Shown: positions 47,629-59,242 of the stretch, one piece after another
Numbering within the stretch: the first letter of the stretch is position 1
Layout: every line of letters begins with the position of its first letter
Origin: Gnetum montanum
Lineage: Eukaryota; Streptophyta; Gnetopsida; Gnetales; Gnetaceae
DNA: 64,000 bases
Direction of reading: 5' to 3'
NCBI GenBank assembly: GCA_015680685.1
Contig: MNCI01016353.1
Span: forward strand, 167,674 to 231,673
Program-made: the position numbers and the translations under genes
The notes under the pieces: generated by a model
Told to the model about the DNA's origin: nothing
The model's database searches: none
What the model saw: the letters and a program-made list of their open reading frames with translations, nothing else

Positions 47629-47996
47629 CATCACCTAGTTGTTTGTCCTCAATTATTTGTTTCAGTTTCTATTTGTTGATTTGATTTAGTTTGATGTTGT
47701 TTGGCTAATGTTAGCCACTTATTCAGTTGGGGAAGGTTTATTGTTTGATGATTTATGGCTTAAACATTTTTCCACACTATATGGCTATGGTTATTATGTT
47801 GTAGGCATTTTAACTTTAATTTTAAGTTTAAGTTTCAGTTTTGGTTATATTGTTCTAGTATTATGGTTTTGATTTTATGTTGTAATAATTATGGTTTATG
47901 GATATGTTGCCTAACTCAATTACAAACATCACAAGAGATAGAAACAACTACGCTATCAGGTAGTAGGCTAAAATGTAAATAAGTTGTAATATTGTT
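47629..47996. other. AT-rich spacer between the degenerate coding region and the tandem repeat
   Basis: T-rich sequence with no open frame and no repeat recognised. Confidence 0.6.
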
Positions 47997-48420
47997 TGCC
48001 AGTTTTAGGCCATGGTGGACCATGTGTTATTTGATAGTTTAAGGCTGTAGTAGGCAATAACAAGAAAAGTGGAATTTTGATCTATTTTATGTGTTACAGT
48101 TTTCATGGAATTTTTGGTTTTACAATATTTATGATTTTTAAGTTTAAATGTTTCAAAAAGGAAAAGGCTTCAAGAGTGAATGATAAACAAGAGTAAACTA
48201 TAGGCTATGATGTTGCCAGTTTAAGGCCATGGCGGGCCATGTGATAAAGGAAAACATAAAAAAATTTATGGATTTCTTTTAGTTTTAAAGTTTTTATAAC
48301 ATTTTTATTTTTAATAAAGAGAAAAGAAAAGGCTTTAAAAGCAAGAATGCAAAAACGACATAAACTTTGAATTATAAGCAAATCTAACTTCAACATAAAG
48401 CAAAGGTAAAATGCAAACTA
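47997..48420. repeat. Imperfect tandem duplication
   Basis: TGCCAGTTTTAGGCCATGG (47997) recurs as TGCCAGTTTAAGGCCATGG (48214), each followed by a GG-CCATGTG sequence. An AAAAGGCTT block recurs at about 48163 and 48327. The copies have diverged by indels. It separates the degenerate coding region from the minus-strand Gypsy relic. Confidence 0.5.
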
Positions 48421-48429
48421 GGCTAAAAG

Positions 48430-49249
48430 GCTATAAGTACATATGGTTACATGGTCATAGGTGCATGGGGTAGGAGGGTTAGGAGTACAAATCACTTGTA
48501 TAGATGCTTCATAATCTTTGAGAGATTTGGAAATGTGTATGGTCTATGTCGCACAAGTTTATATTTCCCATCCCATTCATTAATGATGTTAAAGGGGAGC
48601 TCTCCCCATGGTGCATCAATGGGTTTATTGTTGTTGACCTTGGCCTCTTTTGCTATCTTAGGCTATTAGTAGGAGTCTCTTCCTGAAACTCTACTTTAGA
48701 CCCTTGTTCTACATCAACATTGTTAATCACTAAAGGGATTGCATTATCATTGCGAATGATTATTTCACCTTCCTCGTAAGGCATGTAAATTTCTTGGTGG
48801 ATGGTTGAAGACACAACTCATAGTTAAGTTAGCCAAGTCCTTCTTAGGATGAGGTTGAATCTTAGTGTTTCCTCCATCACCCATAAATTTACCATTGTGG
48901 GGAATTATTCCCTTGCCATGAAATCTAGAGAGATAGAGCCTTTAACAACAACCCATGATCCATTGAAGAACTTAAGGGCTAATGTTGATGTGTGTTGCAT
49001 TTGTTTTGTCAAGTCTAACTACTCAATGATGGTATAAGGTATAACATTTGTTGCTACCCCATCATCAACATACACCTTATGGACTTTATATCATCCAACC
49101 CTTATCATTATAAAGATGGGTGCCTTGGTTAACTTGTTGTTTTGGGGGTTTGTCTTGATTTCGCTATCGTGAAACACTAATGATGTTGATCTCACTTCCC
49201 TAGGTGAAGGAGGAACCATCATCGCATGGATGGATTCTTTGTTAGCAAG
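48430..49249 (-). pseudogene. Minus-strand Gypsy relic, protease part (left of element 2)
   Basis: On the minus strand LANKESIHAMMVPPSPREV leads into a spacer and then KVYVDDGVATNVIP (about 49080-49038), the protease active-site region of Gypsy gag-pol polyproteins. FFNGSWVVVKGSISLDF follows. The frame continues to about 48670 and then degrades. It joins the gag part at 59243 once element 2 is removed. No RT remains on this side. Confidence 0.7.
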
Positions 49250-50094
49250 TGATGACTCATATTTTTGCATGTTCCAATATTGGATACCCGATATCGGAGC
49301 CTTGACATTGGGTATCCAATGTTGGAGCCCAGGACACGATGTTAGATATCTCATAACATAGGATATACGTCGGCCTATAAATATAGCGCTTGGGCTCATG
49401 ATTTTGATATCAGTTTTTGTTATAGTTAGTGAAGATTTTTTAGTTTATTTTCTTCAGAGTTAGAATATTTTCTAAGTACCCATAGTAGGAGTTTGAGTGT
49501 GTATGGATCTTTATTCAAACACCAATGTACCTGAACACAGCAGTGTGATGGGAATAAAAGCGAACCCTTTTGATAATCCTTGTAGCACTGAGAATAGATT
49601 AATGTTTCCTTTAATGCACTTTACTTTAATGCATTTAAATTGAGCAATTAATTTTTAGTTGTTAATGAACACAAGCATGACCCCTTCAAGCATACATATA
49701 GTGCTTGGTAACCCAACAACGCTTAACATTTGGTAGCCCAATAGCACTATATGTGTTCAGGATGTGTCCAGGAAAGTGGGACGAGTACTTGTGTTAGGCT
49801 AGCTAGGTAGTAAATGAATTAGATCTTAAATTACTCTACCTTTCATTCTTGTTTTAGGTGATTAAACTTATAAAACATAAAATGAGAAAAATCATGTGCT
49901 TCAATTACACTTAAACCATACCCTTAAGCTTCACAAGTATAGTTGGGAAGACAATGAATGTTCTCAATGCCCATTTCACTTCTTAGAGGAACTAGTGCAC
50001 TGGAGAACTATAAGTCCATAGAATTCAACTTGATCATGTGTGAATGCCTTAGTGATTTGTATGATTGGACATAGGGGTACTTTGTTGCTCATCA
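49250..50094 (+). repeat. Element 2 5' LTR
   Basis: 845 bp, with TATAAATA at 49376-49383 and the end TTGCTCATCA. A short stretch near 49280-49295 is absent from the 3' copy. It is followed by a decayed primer site TTGACGTCGTTGTCAGGGAC (50095-50114). Confidence 0.9.
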
Positions 50095-50254
50095 TTGACG
50101 TCGTTGTCAGGGACCTTTTGGTTGTTTCGTGTGATATCTAGGATTTAGTAGAAATCATTTAAAATTATTGGAATGAACCTTAGAGTCATATCATATTTTA
50201 AAATTACTACAACAAAATTTAAGAGCACATTGCATTTTTATTATCTAATTGAAA

Positions 50255-52640
50255 ATGTCTTCTTCTCATAGAAGTGCTTCTTTGCCCAAGTCTAATGGAG
50301 TTTATCAACTAGTGGCTTAACAATATCAAGTGGTATATGCTCATCTTGATGAGCATGTACCCAATTTCACCTTCATCCTACATTAGGATAAATAGCTACG
50401 GTGGTGTGACATGAAGGGCAACATCATGTTGCCACCTGACCGATCTGTTCCTACAATGCTCCAACAAATTCTTATACGATGGGGTCTCTAGGAACTTCAT
50501 GTTGAGTATGTTGTGCAAGATAGTGATGCTAGGGATTATCGTCCCACTAAGGCATAACATCTATAGGATCGATAGCTAGAACAATGTCATGAATTTGTGA
50601 AGGGAAAAGAATTTAATGATTCCCCATTCCTGCTGTACCAAAAAGATGGTGGGAAACCCTTCTTTGGGGGTTTCCCATTTAGTGAAATTCCTCTCTTTGA
50701 CTTCAATGAAGGAGGTCAAATTCAGAATTTGTAGTCCACAATTTACAATCCCAATTCTGGTAAGAATGGATCCAATAACAAAGAAGGATCTAATGAGGCA
50801 AGCCAAGGTAGAAATGCGAACAGGAAACAAGATCATGATCATGGCTATGAGGCACCATGATGGTGCTAGTCCTCCTTTGTCATCATCATCATCATCTTCT
50901 TCTAGCTCTAATCACAACTATAGGAGGCAATACCATGATGGAGGTGACTGAAATGATTGATGGGACTGAAATGATTGAAGGGATCATCAGGCAAGGTAAG
51001 ATCAAGGACATAGACATTTAAAAGAAGCACATTACCATGAACCAAGGGGTAGTAGAGGGCATCATAGGCACCATGATCATGGCCTTGATGAGCCTTTGCT
51101 TGCTACCTAAAGTATGCTCAATATTGCAGAGGCAGTACGAATTCCAACAAGGCATGTGAAGGATAGTTAGATTAAAGGGCTAGACATGAACAATATTCCT
51201 TGGTTCGAAGGAGGATATAACTTTGATTTGTAAAATCATCTCCAAGATTTTCAAGATGCATGTGCCTTGCAAAACATAGAGAATGATGGAAAAAGCTTAA
51301 GTTGTTCCCAAGGACACTCATCAAAGAAGCATAGAATTGGTACTAGTCCTTAGAGTTGGAATCTATCACACAATGGAGTACCATGCTTGAATTATTTAAT
51401 GATAAATATCAAACATGCTCCAGAGTGTCCAACTTGAGAAGGAAAATCCAAGGATGGAAAGAAGGAACACACGAACCCTTGGATGCTGCCATCAGCTGAT
51501 ATTATTCTTTAATGCATAAATGTCTTGGCCATGGTTATTCTCAACTGGATCAATTTTGTCACATTGTAGATGGGCTTTGATTAGAAATGAGGAGAACCCT
51601 TGGTGTCTATGCTTAAGGGTGACTATCAAAATTAAATGCTCATCAGATATAAAGACTAATCGAGTAGGTAGCTAAAAAGGAGGGTGAATTAAGAAAAAGA
51701 GAAAGTACAGAAGAATATAATCCTGATCCTTCCATTCACAAGAGGGAGGTTCAATTTTGTGATAGTGAGGAAGAATCAACATTTGATGAGGTGTTGAATA
51801 GGAAAGCCTTGTAGCTTCAAAAATTTTAATGCGAAATTATAGCCAAGGTTGATCAATTATAGGACTCCATGGATAGTAGATTTCAAGTTGTCCTAAAAAT
51901 TGTTGAAGAGTCCGAAGAACAAGGTAGTGATTGTGAGCGTAGGAGACGCAAGGAAGTTGAACATGCCTATCAAAAAGGGAAGGGTAAGATTGCTGCAATA
52001 GAAGAAGTTGCGGAAATTGAATTAGATGATGATGATGGATGTGACATCTACCAATATGAACATCCTAAGGGATGTTGCCCCATAGTGTCACATTTATAAG
52101 ATTCTGGGGTGTATGATTTGAATCTACGACTAACACAAAGGCAAACATCTAGAAGATTACCTTATCCTTAAGGTAATTTTTGGTAGTTTCACCAGCAATA
52201 GCAATATTATCCAAGTGGAACTCCACCACAACCATATGAGTAGTATCAACGGTGGCAATAATCACAATCATGGATGCTGGCACCACTAAGGTAGTAAGAC
52301 CCTTATAGATAACTTGATCCATATGGGTATTACATTCAGCAACCCCTATCTCCACATGACTCCTCCAGTCATGTTTCTACTTTCCAATCTCACTACCACC
52401 CTTCTGATTATTATCAAACTCATTTTCCACATGAAAGAAGGAATTCCACCTTTTATCCTTATTCCCCTCTTATCCCTACACATGTTCCTCCTCTAGTTGC
52501 ATAGCTACAACTTGCTCCACCTATGCAGGTTGAACTAGCAGCTCAACCGTAACAATGCAACGCTACTAGGGTTGTTAATCTACTCGATCAAAGAAAAGAC
52601 CTTTCTTTTGATCTTGCAATCTACCTAAGCCCTTAAATAC
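50255..52640 (+). pseudogene. Element 2 gag
   Basis: Starts MSSSHRSASLPKS, 161 bases after the LTR. Homology to element 1 gag is clear (HVPNFTFILH, LPPDRSVPTML). Many TAG codons replace Gln. The C-terminal block at 51869-52099 has RFQVVLKIVEESEEQGSD and DIYQYEHPKGCC, where the first knuckle region has lost a Cys relative to element 1. A Gly/Pro/Tyr-rich tail follows. Confidence 0.75.
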
Positions 52641-52739
52641 ACACATAGTTGACACCCTATCCTTGCATCTTCCTCTGTATCAAATTCCTTCGAGTCCCCT
52701 TCAAACTAAACACTGCCCAAGATCCATATTATGATGCTC

Positions 52740-53229
52740 ATTCATATTATATCTGATTGGATTTGTGCTAAAAAAATTTCTAGGAAATTAGCCTATCTTG
52801 GAAGTCCTCTCATTTATTTGTAGATTATTGGGAAATGAACCATGAAAAGATCTTCTTGACTCAAGTTCTGGTGTCAATTTAATTTCTCATGAGATGTAAA
52901 CTGCATAGAACCTACCTCCTCTTAAGAAAAGCAATATCAGATTAGAATTGGTAGACCAATCCATCACTATTCCATTGGGACTAGTGAAAGACATTGTGAC
53001 CATTATCTGTGGGTGGTCTTATCCTATTGATTTCCTAGTGATTAAGGTGGAGAACTACAAAGGAGATTTTCCAATCATCATGGGAGGGGCATGGCTTAAC
53101 ACTGTTGATGCAAGAATGGACATAAGAGATCTTTCCCTGAAAATATCTAAAGAAAATGCATTTGGAAAGATTGAGAAGAAGCGAGTTCCACACATCGCGT
53201 ACAAGGATACAAGGTGCAATTATGTGTAG
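52740..53229 (+). pseudogene. Element 2 retropepsin-like protease
   Basis: Shows LLDSSSGVNLISHEM, where the expected Asp-Ser-Gly triad is Asp-Ser-Ser (a GGT to AGT transition). VPHIAYKDT and GDFPIIMGGAWLNT match the element 1 protease. The open part is 52948-53229. Confidence 0.75.
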
Positions 53230-53689
53230 AAACTCTAGGCTGTGAAATAAGCATCTATCTCTATATGCAAGTAGTGTGCACCAGAAGTAGAAATTCAAAG
53301 GTGTCTATATGCAGTAGCCACAAAATAGGAGGGCGCCTTGTGGTTAACCACTAATTCTGAGAGCAACACACTTTGCATGGGATCGATTGAGAGCTTGACA
53401 TGCACATATGTCGTAGGCATGGATGAACTAGAGTAATTTCATCATCAACTCTTTGATGATGCAAATGATGATACTTATTGGGAAGAGTTGGAGATTCCTA
53501 AAAATTTTAAGCAAGAGCCCCTTGAACTAAAAATGCTACCAATTAGAATGAAATATGTGTTTTTAAAAAATGGGAAGCTGGTCATAATCAATGTAAATCT
53601 TACTTCATAGCAGAAAAAGATGCTGTTGAATGTGGTTGAAAATGGTCAGTAGCTTTTGCTTGATCATATCTTGAACTTATAGGGATTGA

Positions 53690-54560
53690 TCCTAGCATAT
53701 GCTAGCATCGTATCTGCACTGATTTGGCCATGAAGCCAAAGAGATAGTCACAAAGGTGATTGAAGCCCAAACTAAGGTAGGTCATCAAATAGAAAATCAA
53801 ACAACTCCTCAAGGTGGGTTTCATTTATTCCATTGCAGATAGTGAGTGGGTTAGTCCACTCGTGATTGTTCCAAAGAAAAGAGGCAAGTGGTGGGTTTGC
53901 ATCAATTTTCGGCTGCTGAATATGGCAACATTCAAGGACCATTTTCCATTGCCATTTGTTTATTAGGTGTTAGATATAATATCTAGGCATTCAAATTATA
54001 CTAGAGGACCAGGAAAAGACAACATTCACAAGTCCTTGAGAGACTTTTGCATATCACAAGATTCCACTTAGTCTGTGAAATGCTCCTACTACATTCCAAC
54101 ACCTAGTTTTGAGTATTTTTCAATAGAAAATTAGAAGTGGTGTGGAAGTCTTCATGGATGACTTTTCCACTTATGGAGATACATTTGATCAAGCCCTGGA
54201 CCACCTTGAGTATGTGCTAAAATGATGTGTTGAAACCAACTTGTAGCTCAATTGGCAAAAGAGTCATCTAATGATCTAGGAAGGCATTGTATTGGGGCAC
54301 AAAATATCACAAGTAGGAATTGAGGTAGACCCTGAGAAAAGAAGGGTCATCCAAGGAATAACCCATCAACCAAAAACTATCAAAGATGTTCGATCATTCC
54401 TTGGACATATTGGCTACTACCAGTGATTCATAGAGAATTTCTCTAAGATCGCAAAGTTGTTGGTGGAGCTGACAAAGATCGAGGAATATAAAAAACCATT
54501 CCAATAGTTGAAAGAGAAACTTGTAGAAAATTTAATTCTATAAGCACCTAACCAATCCAG
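53690..54560 (+). pseudogene. Element 2 reverse transcriptase
   Basis: Visible blocks are DSEWVSPLVIVPKKRGKWWV, DHFPLPF, EDQEKTTFTSP, NAPTTFQHLVLSIF, VFMDDFSTYGDTFD (catalytic FMDD at 54151-54162), EGIVLGHKIS and VRSFLGHIGYY. About a dozen codons carrying motif A with the first catalytic Asp are missing near 53985-54000, with a frame change there. Numerous TAG and TGA codons are present. Confidence 0.85.
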
Positions 54561-54960
54561 ATCATTTCATGTCATGATGAATGCATCAAATTATTCTTTG
54601 GGAGTTGTGCTTATGCAAATGGATGACAAGAAACATCCATATTACATCCATTGCACTAGCTAAAGCATTGTGGGTGTGCAATTGAACTGCACCACTACAA
54701 AAAAAGAATTGATGGTAGTAGTGTTTTCTTTAGAGAAGTTTAGGCATTATGTGCTTGGATACAAGGTGTTTGTGCACATGGACCACAATGTCATCTGCTT
54801 CCTAATGAACAAGCCAATGGTGAGCCCCCATGTCATACGGTGGTTGGTGAACTTGTAGAAATTCGATCTTACAATGGTAGATCAAAAGGGCATTGAGAAT
54901 GTGGTCATTGATTTACTTGTCTCAATTGTGATGAAACAACAAAGAGAAAGAAAATCCACT
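54561..54960 (+). pseudogene. Element 2 RNase H domain
   Basis: SFHVMMNASNYSLGVVLMQ corresponds to the first RNase H strand, with Asn replacing the catalytic Asp of DAS. KKELMVVVFSLEKFRHYVLG carries the catalytic Glu, and FVHMDHNVICFL the second Asp. Stops lie between the blocks. Confidence 0.8.
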
Positions 54961-55204
54961 ATTTGATATGTTTTCTGATGAACTCTTCTTTGTTGGATCT
55001 ATAATTGAATAATTTCCCAATAAGCCTAAATGGTATTATGGCATTCTCACCTATCTTCTCATCCAAGAGATGCCACAAGGATTGGACCACCAAAAGAAAT
55101 AATAGTTTCTTCACTAGGTAAAACACTTCATGAAGATCAATAGACACCTCTACAAGATGTGTGTCGATGGCCTAGTTTGTTGGTATGTCCCTGATGTTGA
55201 TTAA

Positions 55205-56280
55205 TTGCATGTTCTCCAAGATGCTAATGAAGGTCCTTGTGGAGGACACTATGCTGGGAAATGCATAGCCATTAAAATTTTGATGGTAGGGTACTATTGG
55301 CCAACAATCTTTAGGGATGCTCACCATTACATTTGCTCTTGTGAACGATGCCAACGAGATGGTGGAATAACTGCTCGAACGGAGGGACCTCAATAATGGA
55401 TTCAACTACTGGAACCCTTCGACATCTAGGGCATTGATTTCATGGGTTCCATCATGCCCATGTCAAATGGAAAGGTGTACATCATAGTTATTGTTGACTA
55501 TTATACGAAATGGGTAGAAGTAGTACTTGTCATCTACTATACATCTTCTACTATTGCTCAATTTGTACAACAGAATGTTGTAAATAGGTTTGATGTGCCA
55601 TGTGCATTGATTTTTGATAATGTAACTCACTTTATAGGCACTACTTTTCAGAAGCTCATGCAATGCTTGGGGGTTGAACATAAACTCACAATGTCCTACC
55701 ATCCCCAAGCCAATGGTCAAGCTAAGGTTACCAATAGGGAAATCACAAGGATTCTAACAGGAACTATTAGCAAATATAGGAAATATTGGAGCACAAAACT
55801 CAATGATGCCCTTTGGGCCTACTGCTCAACATGGAAACTTCCTATAGGCTATTCTCCCTATGATCTTGTGAATAGAAAATTATTAACACTTATTATTCAA
55901 TCTAAGCTCTGTACACTTTCAATAGCCTGTGATCTCAACCTTGACTTGAGTCTAGCACAAAAATAAAGACTAATGAATCTTAACTTCCTAGATGAAAATC
56001 AATTGGTCATCCTATCATCTAATGAGTTACATAAGGCCTATAACAAAAAGTTCCATGACCTTAAAACAAAAAAGTCAAATTTCAATTAGGAGATAAGGTT
56101 CTCTTCTGGAACTCCACACACGTACCTCAACGAACTAAGTTTCAAACATTGTGGGAAGGACCTTACATCATTTATGAAACCTTTTCTTCTAAGGCCATGA
56201 TGATCTACAAACATGAGAGCCTAGACAAGAAATAGTTGGTCAACATCCAACAAATCAAACCTTTCCATGAGCATAAAGTA
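55205..56280 (+). pseudogene. Element 2 integrase
   Basis: The zinc-binding N-terminus is GGHYAGKC...YYWPTIFRDAHHYI and CSCERCQR. The catalytic core has GIDFMG (first Asp), LIFDNVTHFIG (second Asp, with NV for the usual NG) and GQAKVTNREI (Glu). The longest clean frame is 55442-55966. A C-terminal part (HVPQRTKFQTLWEGPYII and LVNIQQIKPFH, 56118-56275) follows after frameshifts. Confidence 0.85.
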
Positions 56281-58437
56281 GCTCATACAACAAACACCTC
56301 ATCGGATGGACAACCATGCCCCATATTTTGAACCTCCTCCTTTCAGCTTAGTCATGGGGGAGATAACCATCCATACTAACTATATAAGTGGCTCCTCAAT
56401 TTTTCACCCTTTTTTTTACAACTTTTTGTTTTGCACATTTTTATTTTACATCTTCTTATTTTCATGTTATTAATCTTTTTTAATTTTTTTTACGCCATCG
56501 TTAGTACATTTCCTATTTCTTGAATATTTTACACTTTCTTTTATTTTATTTTGATATGATTTTCTAACTTTTTGTTAATAAGTGCCAAGTACAGTAGTAA
56601 TGCATTGCTTGATGGTGGTATGTACTATTTTGTCATTTGATTGTTGGTGTCTAGATTTTGGCTTTGAATTTCATTATGGATGATTATGCATGGTTTCTTT
56701 TTCATGTAATAGGCAATGAGTCCACAACATCCATCCATCTACAAAGTCTATGGGTTTCTTTGTTTTGGAAATGTGCAGTCCCTTTTTCATTAACAAAAAT
56801 TTAACAAATTTGTAACTTTGATAGTTTCTAGAATTGAAAAGGATTCAAAGGTTTGAATAGGATGTGACTTCAAGGGGATTCAGTATTCTTTGTACCTTTC
56901 TATTTTCCTAGGAGCATGTGTGTTTTCATGGATTTCTTACCATTCTATGTTGACCAATAAAAGGAAGTTGAATAAGTCTTTGCATGGTGTGGTTCTCATA
57001 AAAAAAATACTATGGGAATTCAAAGCACACCTCTTAGACACAATAAAAAAATAAGTCTTTGCATGGTGTGATTCCCATTTAAAAAAAATAAAAAAATGGA
57101 TGGGAATTCAAAGCACATCCCTTAGACAAAATATACACATGTGTCTTTGCATGGTGTGGTTCTCATTTTAGAAAAAAAAATGACAGGAATTCAAAGCACA
57201 CCTGTTGGAAAAAATAAATAAGCTACAAGCACTTGTTATGGGACTAGAAAGATATGTTACCCATGCCTAAAGGTCTCCTCTAACTAAGGCCCTTCCTCAC
57301 TTCCTACTTCTCTTTTCTTCTCTAATAAGGAATGGTGGTTGTTCTGTGGATGCACTCTTGTGTCTCAGGGGGATGGACTGGTATTAGAATGATGATTTGA
57401 AGTCAATGAACGAGGTTGATTTTGGTCTATACTAATGATGGATTTTATTAAGTTATTTAACCATAAAATTAACAAGGGACTTCATGTGACCCTTATTAGG
57501 AACTCTATTCCACTCTCTCTCATCCATCTATGCTTTCCATGTCTCACCTCATTGTCAGTTTCATGTTCTTGTTTGATGTCTTAGTTTAATGTGTCGAAAT
57601 TCTTAGGTAGTTTCTTGTAGGTTTTTGTACTTAACCTTTTGTAACCATTAATCATCCATCGAGCCCATGGACTCTTTGGTTTGAAGTTATGAAAGGGCAT
57701 AAAAGGCCTGTGCCTACTTTGGGAATGACCCACTTGCATATTGTTTGGTGGGGTTAGTTAAGTTCTTTACCCTTAGACACTCTTATAATCAAATCCTTTT
57801 GTTTACCTCATCAATGACATTCGATTGTGCACATCTTCATAACATTTTTCAGTGAACTTTCCTTTTTATTATTGTGAATTATTACACCCTCTTCAAATAT
57901 TTTCTTGTGCAGAAATTTTTCAAATTTGATGGACTGCTTATCTATTTTACCCTATCTATCAGCCTTCTCGCTAACACTCCCAAAGAAATCAATCTACCAC
58001 AATCACAACCTAGCTGAGTGTAACCACCGATGAGATAAGGCATTTAACAACTATGTATCACACATTGCATACTAATTCACAATTTTGTTATGATTGCAGT
58101 GGGAAGCATGGATTGGAAGCTAGACTATCTTCACCAAGGATGATGTAGCAGTACCACAAGACGAGGACTGTTCATGATCATTGGCTCCTCTCTCTCACTC
58201 TTTAGCTGCCAAGAGGGATGGATGTTAATTTTTCCTAGGGTGTTCACTTCTCTTATCGTGAACAACCAATTTTATAAAAGATTGTAACTCCGTACCCTTG
58301 GGCACTTAGAGTTTGTTTGTTCCATTTGAGTTAATTTGTATGTCAATCAATAATCCCATACCTTCCCAATATTTTGTAAGGAACCTGTTCCTCCTCTTCT
58401 TTACTAGAGGACAAGTTTTCATTTAGTTGTGGGGGTA
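56281..58437 (+). other. Element 2 long untranslated region before the 3' LTR
   Basis: About 2.1 kb with no credible open frame, including a three-copy tandem array (56976-57225). It is partly alignable to element 1 (42978-44933). A polypurine tract TTGTGGGGGTA (about 58427-58437) precedes the 3' LTR. An env-like gene was looked for and not seen. Confidence 0.7.
56976..57225 (+). repeat. Three-copy tandem repeat in element 2
   Basis: GTCTTTGCATGGTGTG starts at 56976, 57055 and 57143. Each copy is followed by an A-rich run and GGAATTCAAAGCACA. Element 1 has a single copy at 43564. Confidence 0.8.
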
Positions 58438-59242
58438 CGATGAATAATGTTTTTGCATGCTCCAATATCAGAGCCTTGACATTGGGTATTCGATGTCAGA
58501 GACCAGGATGTGATGTTAGATATTTGATAATACGGGATATACGCCAACCTATAGATATAGTGCTTGGGCCTATGAATTTGATATCGGTTTTTGTCATAGT
58601 TAGTGAAGGTCTTGTAGTTTATTTTCTCTAGAGTTAGAATATTTTTTAAGTGCCTACAACAAGAGTTTGAGTGTGTATGAATCTTTGTTCAAACACTAAT
58701 GTACTTGAGCACAGCAGTGTGATGGGAATAAAAATGAACCCTTTTGATAATCTTTGCAGCATTGAGAATAGATTAATGTTTTCTTTAATGCACCTAAATT
58801 AAGCAATTAATTTTTAGTTATTAATAAACATAAACATGACCACTTCAAGCATACATATAGTGCTTGGTAACCTAGCAATGCTTAACGTTTGGTAGCCCAG
58901 CAGCACTATATGTGTTTAGGAAAGTGGGATGGGTACTTATGTTAGGCTAGTTAAGTAGTAAATGAATTAGATCTTAAATTACTCTACCTTTCATTCTTGT
59001 TGTAGGTGATTAAACTTCTAAAACATAAAATGAGAAAAATCATGTACCTCAATTACACTTAAACCATACCCTTAAGCTTCACAAGTGTAGTTGGGAAGAT
59101 AATGAATGTTCTCAACACCCATTTCACTTCCTAGAGGAACTAGTGCACTAGAAAATTAGAGGTCAATTGAATTCAACCAAATCACATGTGAATGCCTTAG
59201 TGATTTGTATGGTTGGATGTAGGGGTATCTCATTGCTCATCA
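58438..59242 (+). repeat. Element 2 3' LTR
   Basis: 805 bp; the first base is C instead of T (CGATGA). The TATA element is changed to TATAGATA at 58550-58557, so this copy may not promote transcription. Confidence 0.9.

Larger units (their letters stand above)
49250..59242 (+). mobile_element. LTR retrotransposon 2 (Athila-like Ty3/Gypsy, full domain set, decayed)
   Basis: 9993 bases. The LTRs are 845 bp (49250-50094) and 805 bp (58438-59242) with TG/CG starts and CTCATCA ends. The order gag, protease, RT, RNase H, integrase defines Ty3/Gypsy, and FMDDFSTYG in RT with a tRNA-Asp-type primer site suggests the Athila side. Gag and protease are homologous to element 1. Every domain has stops and RT motif A is deleted. 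Removing the element rejoins a minus-strand Gypsy reading frame in phase. The 5-bp flanks (GCAAG and ATGAG) differ by three transitions. Confidence 0.93.
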
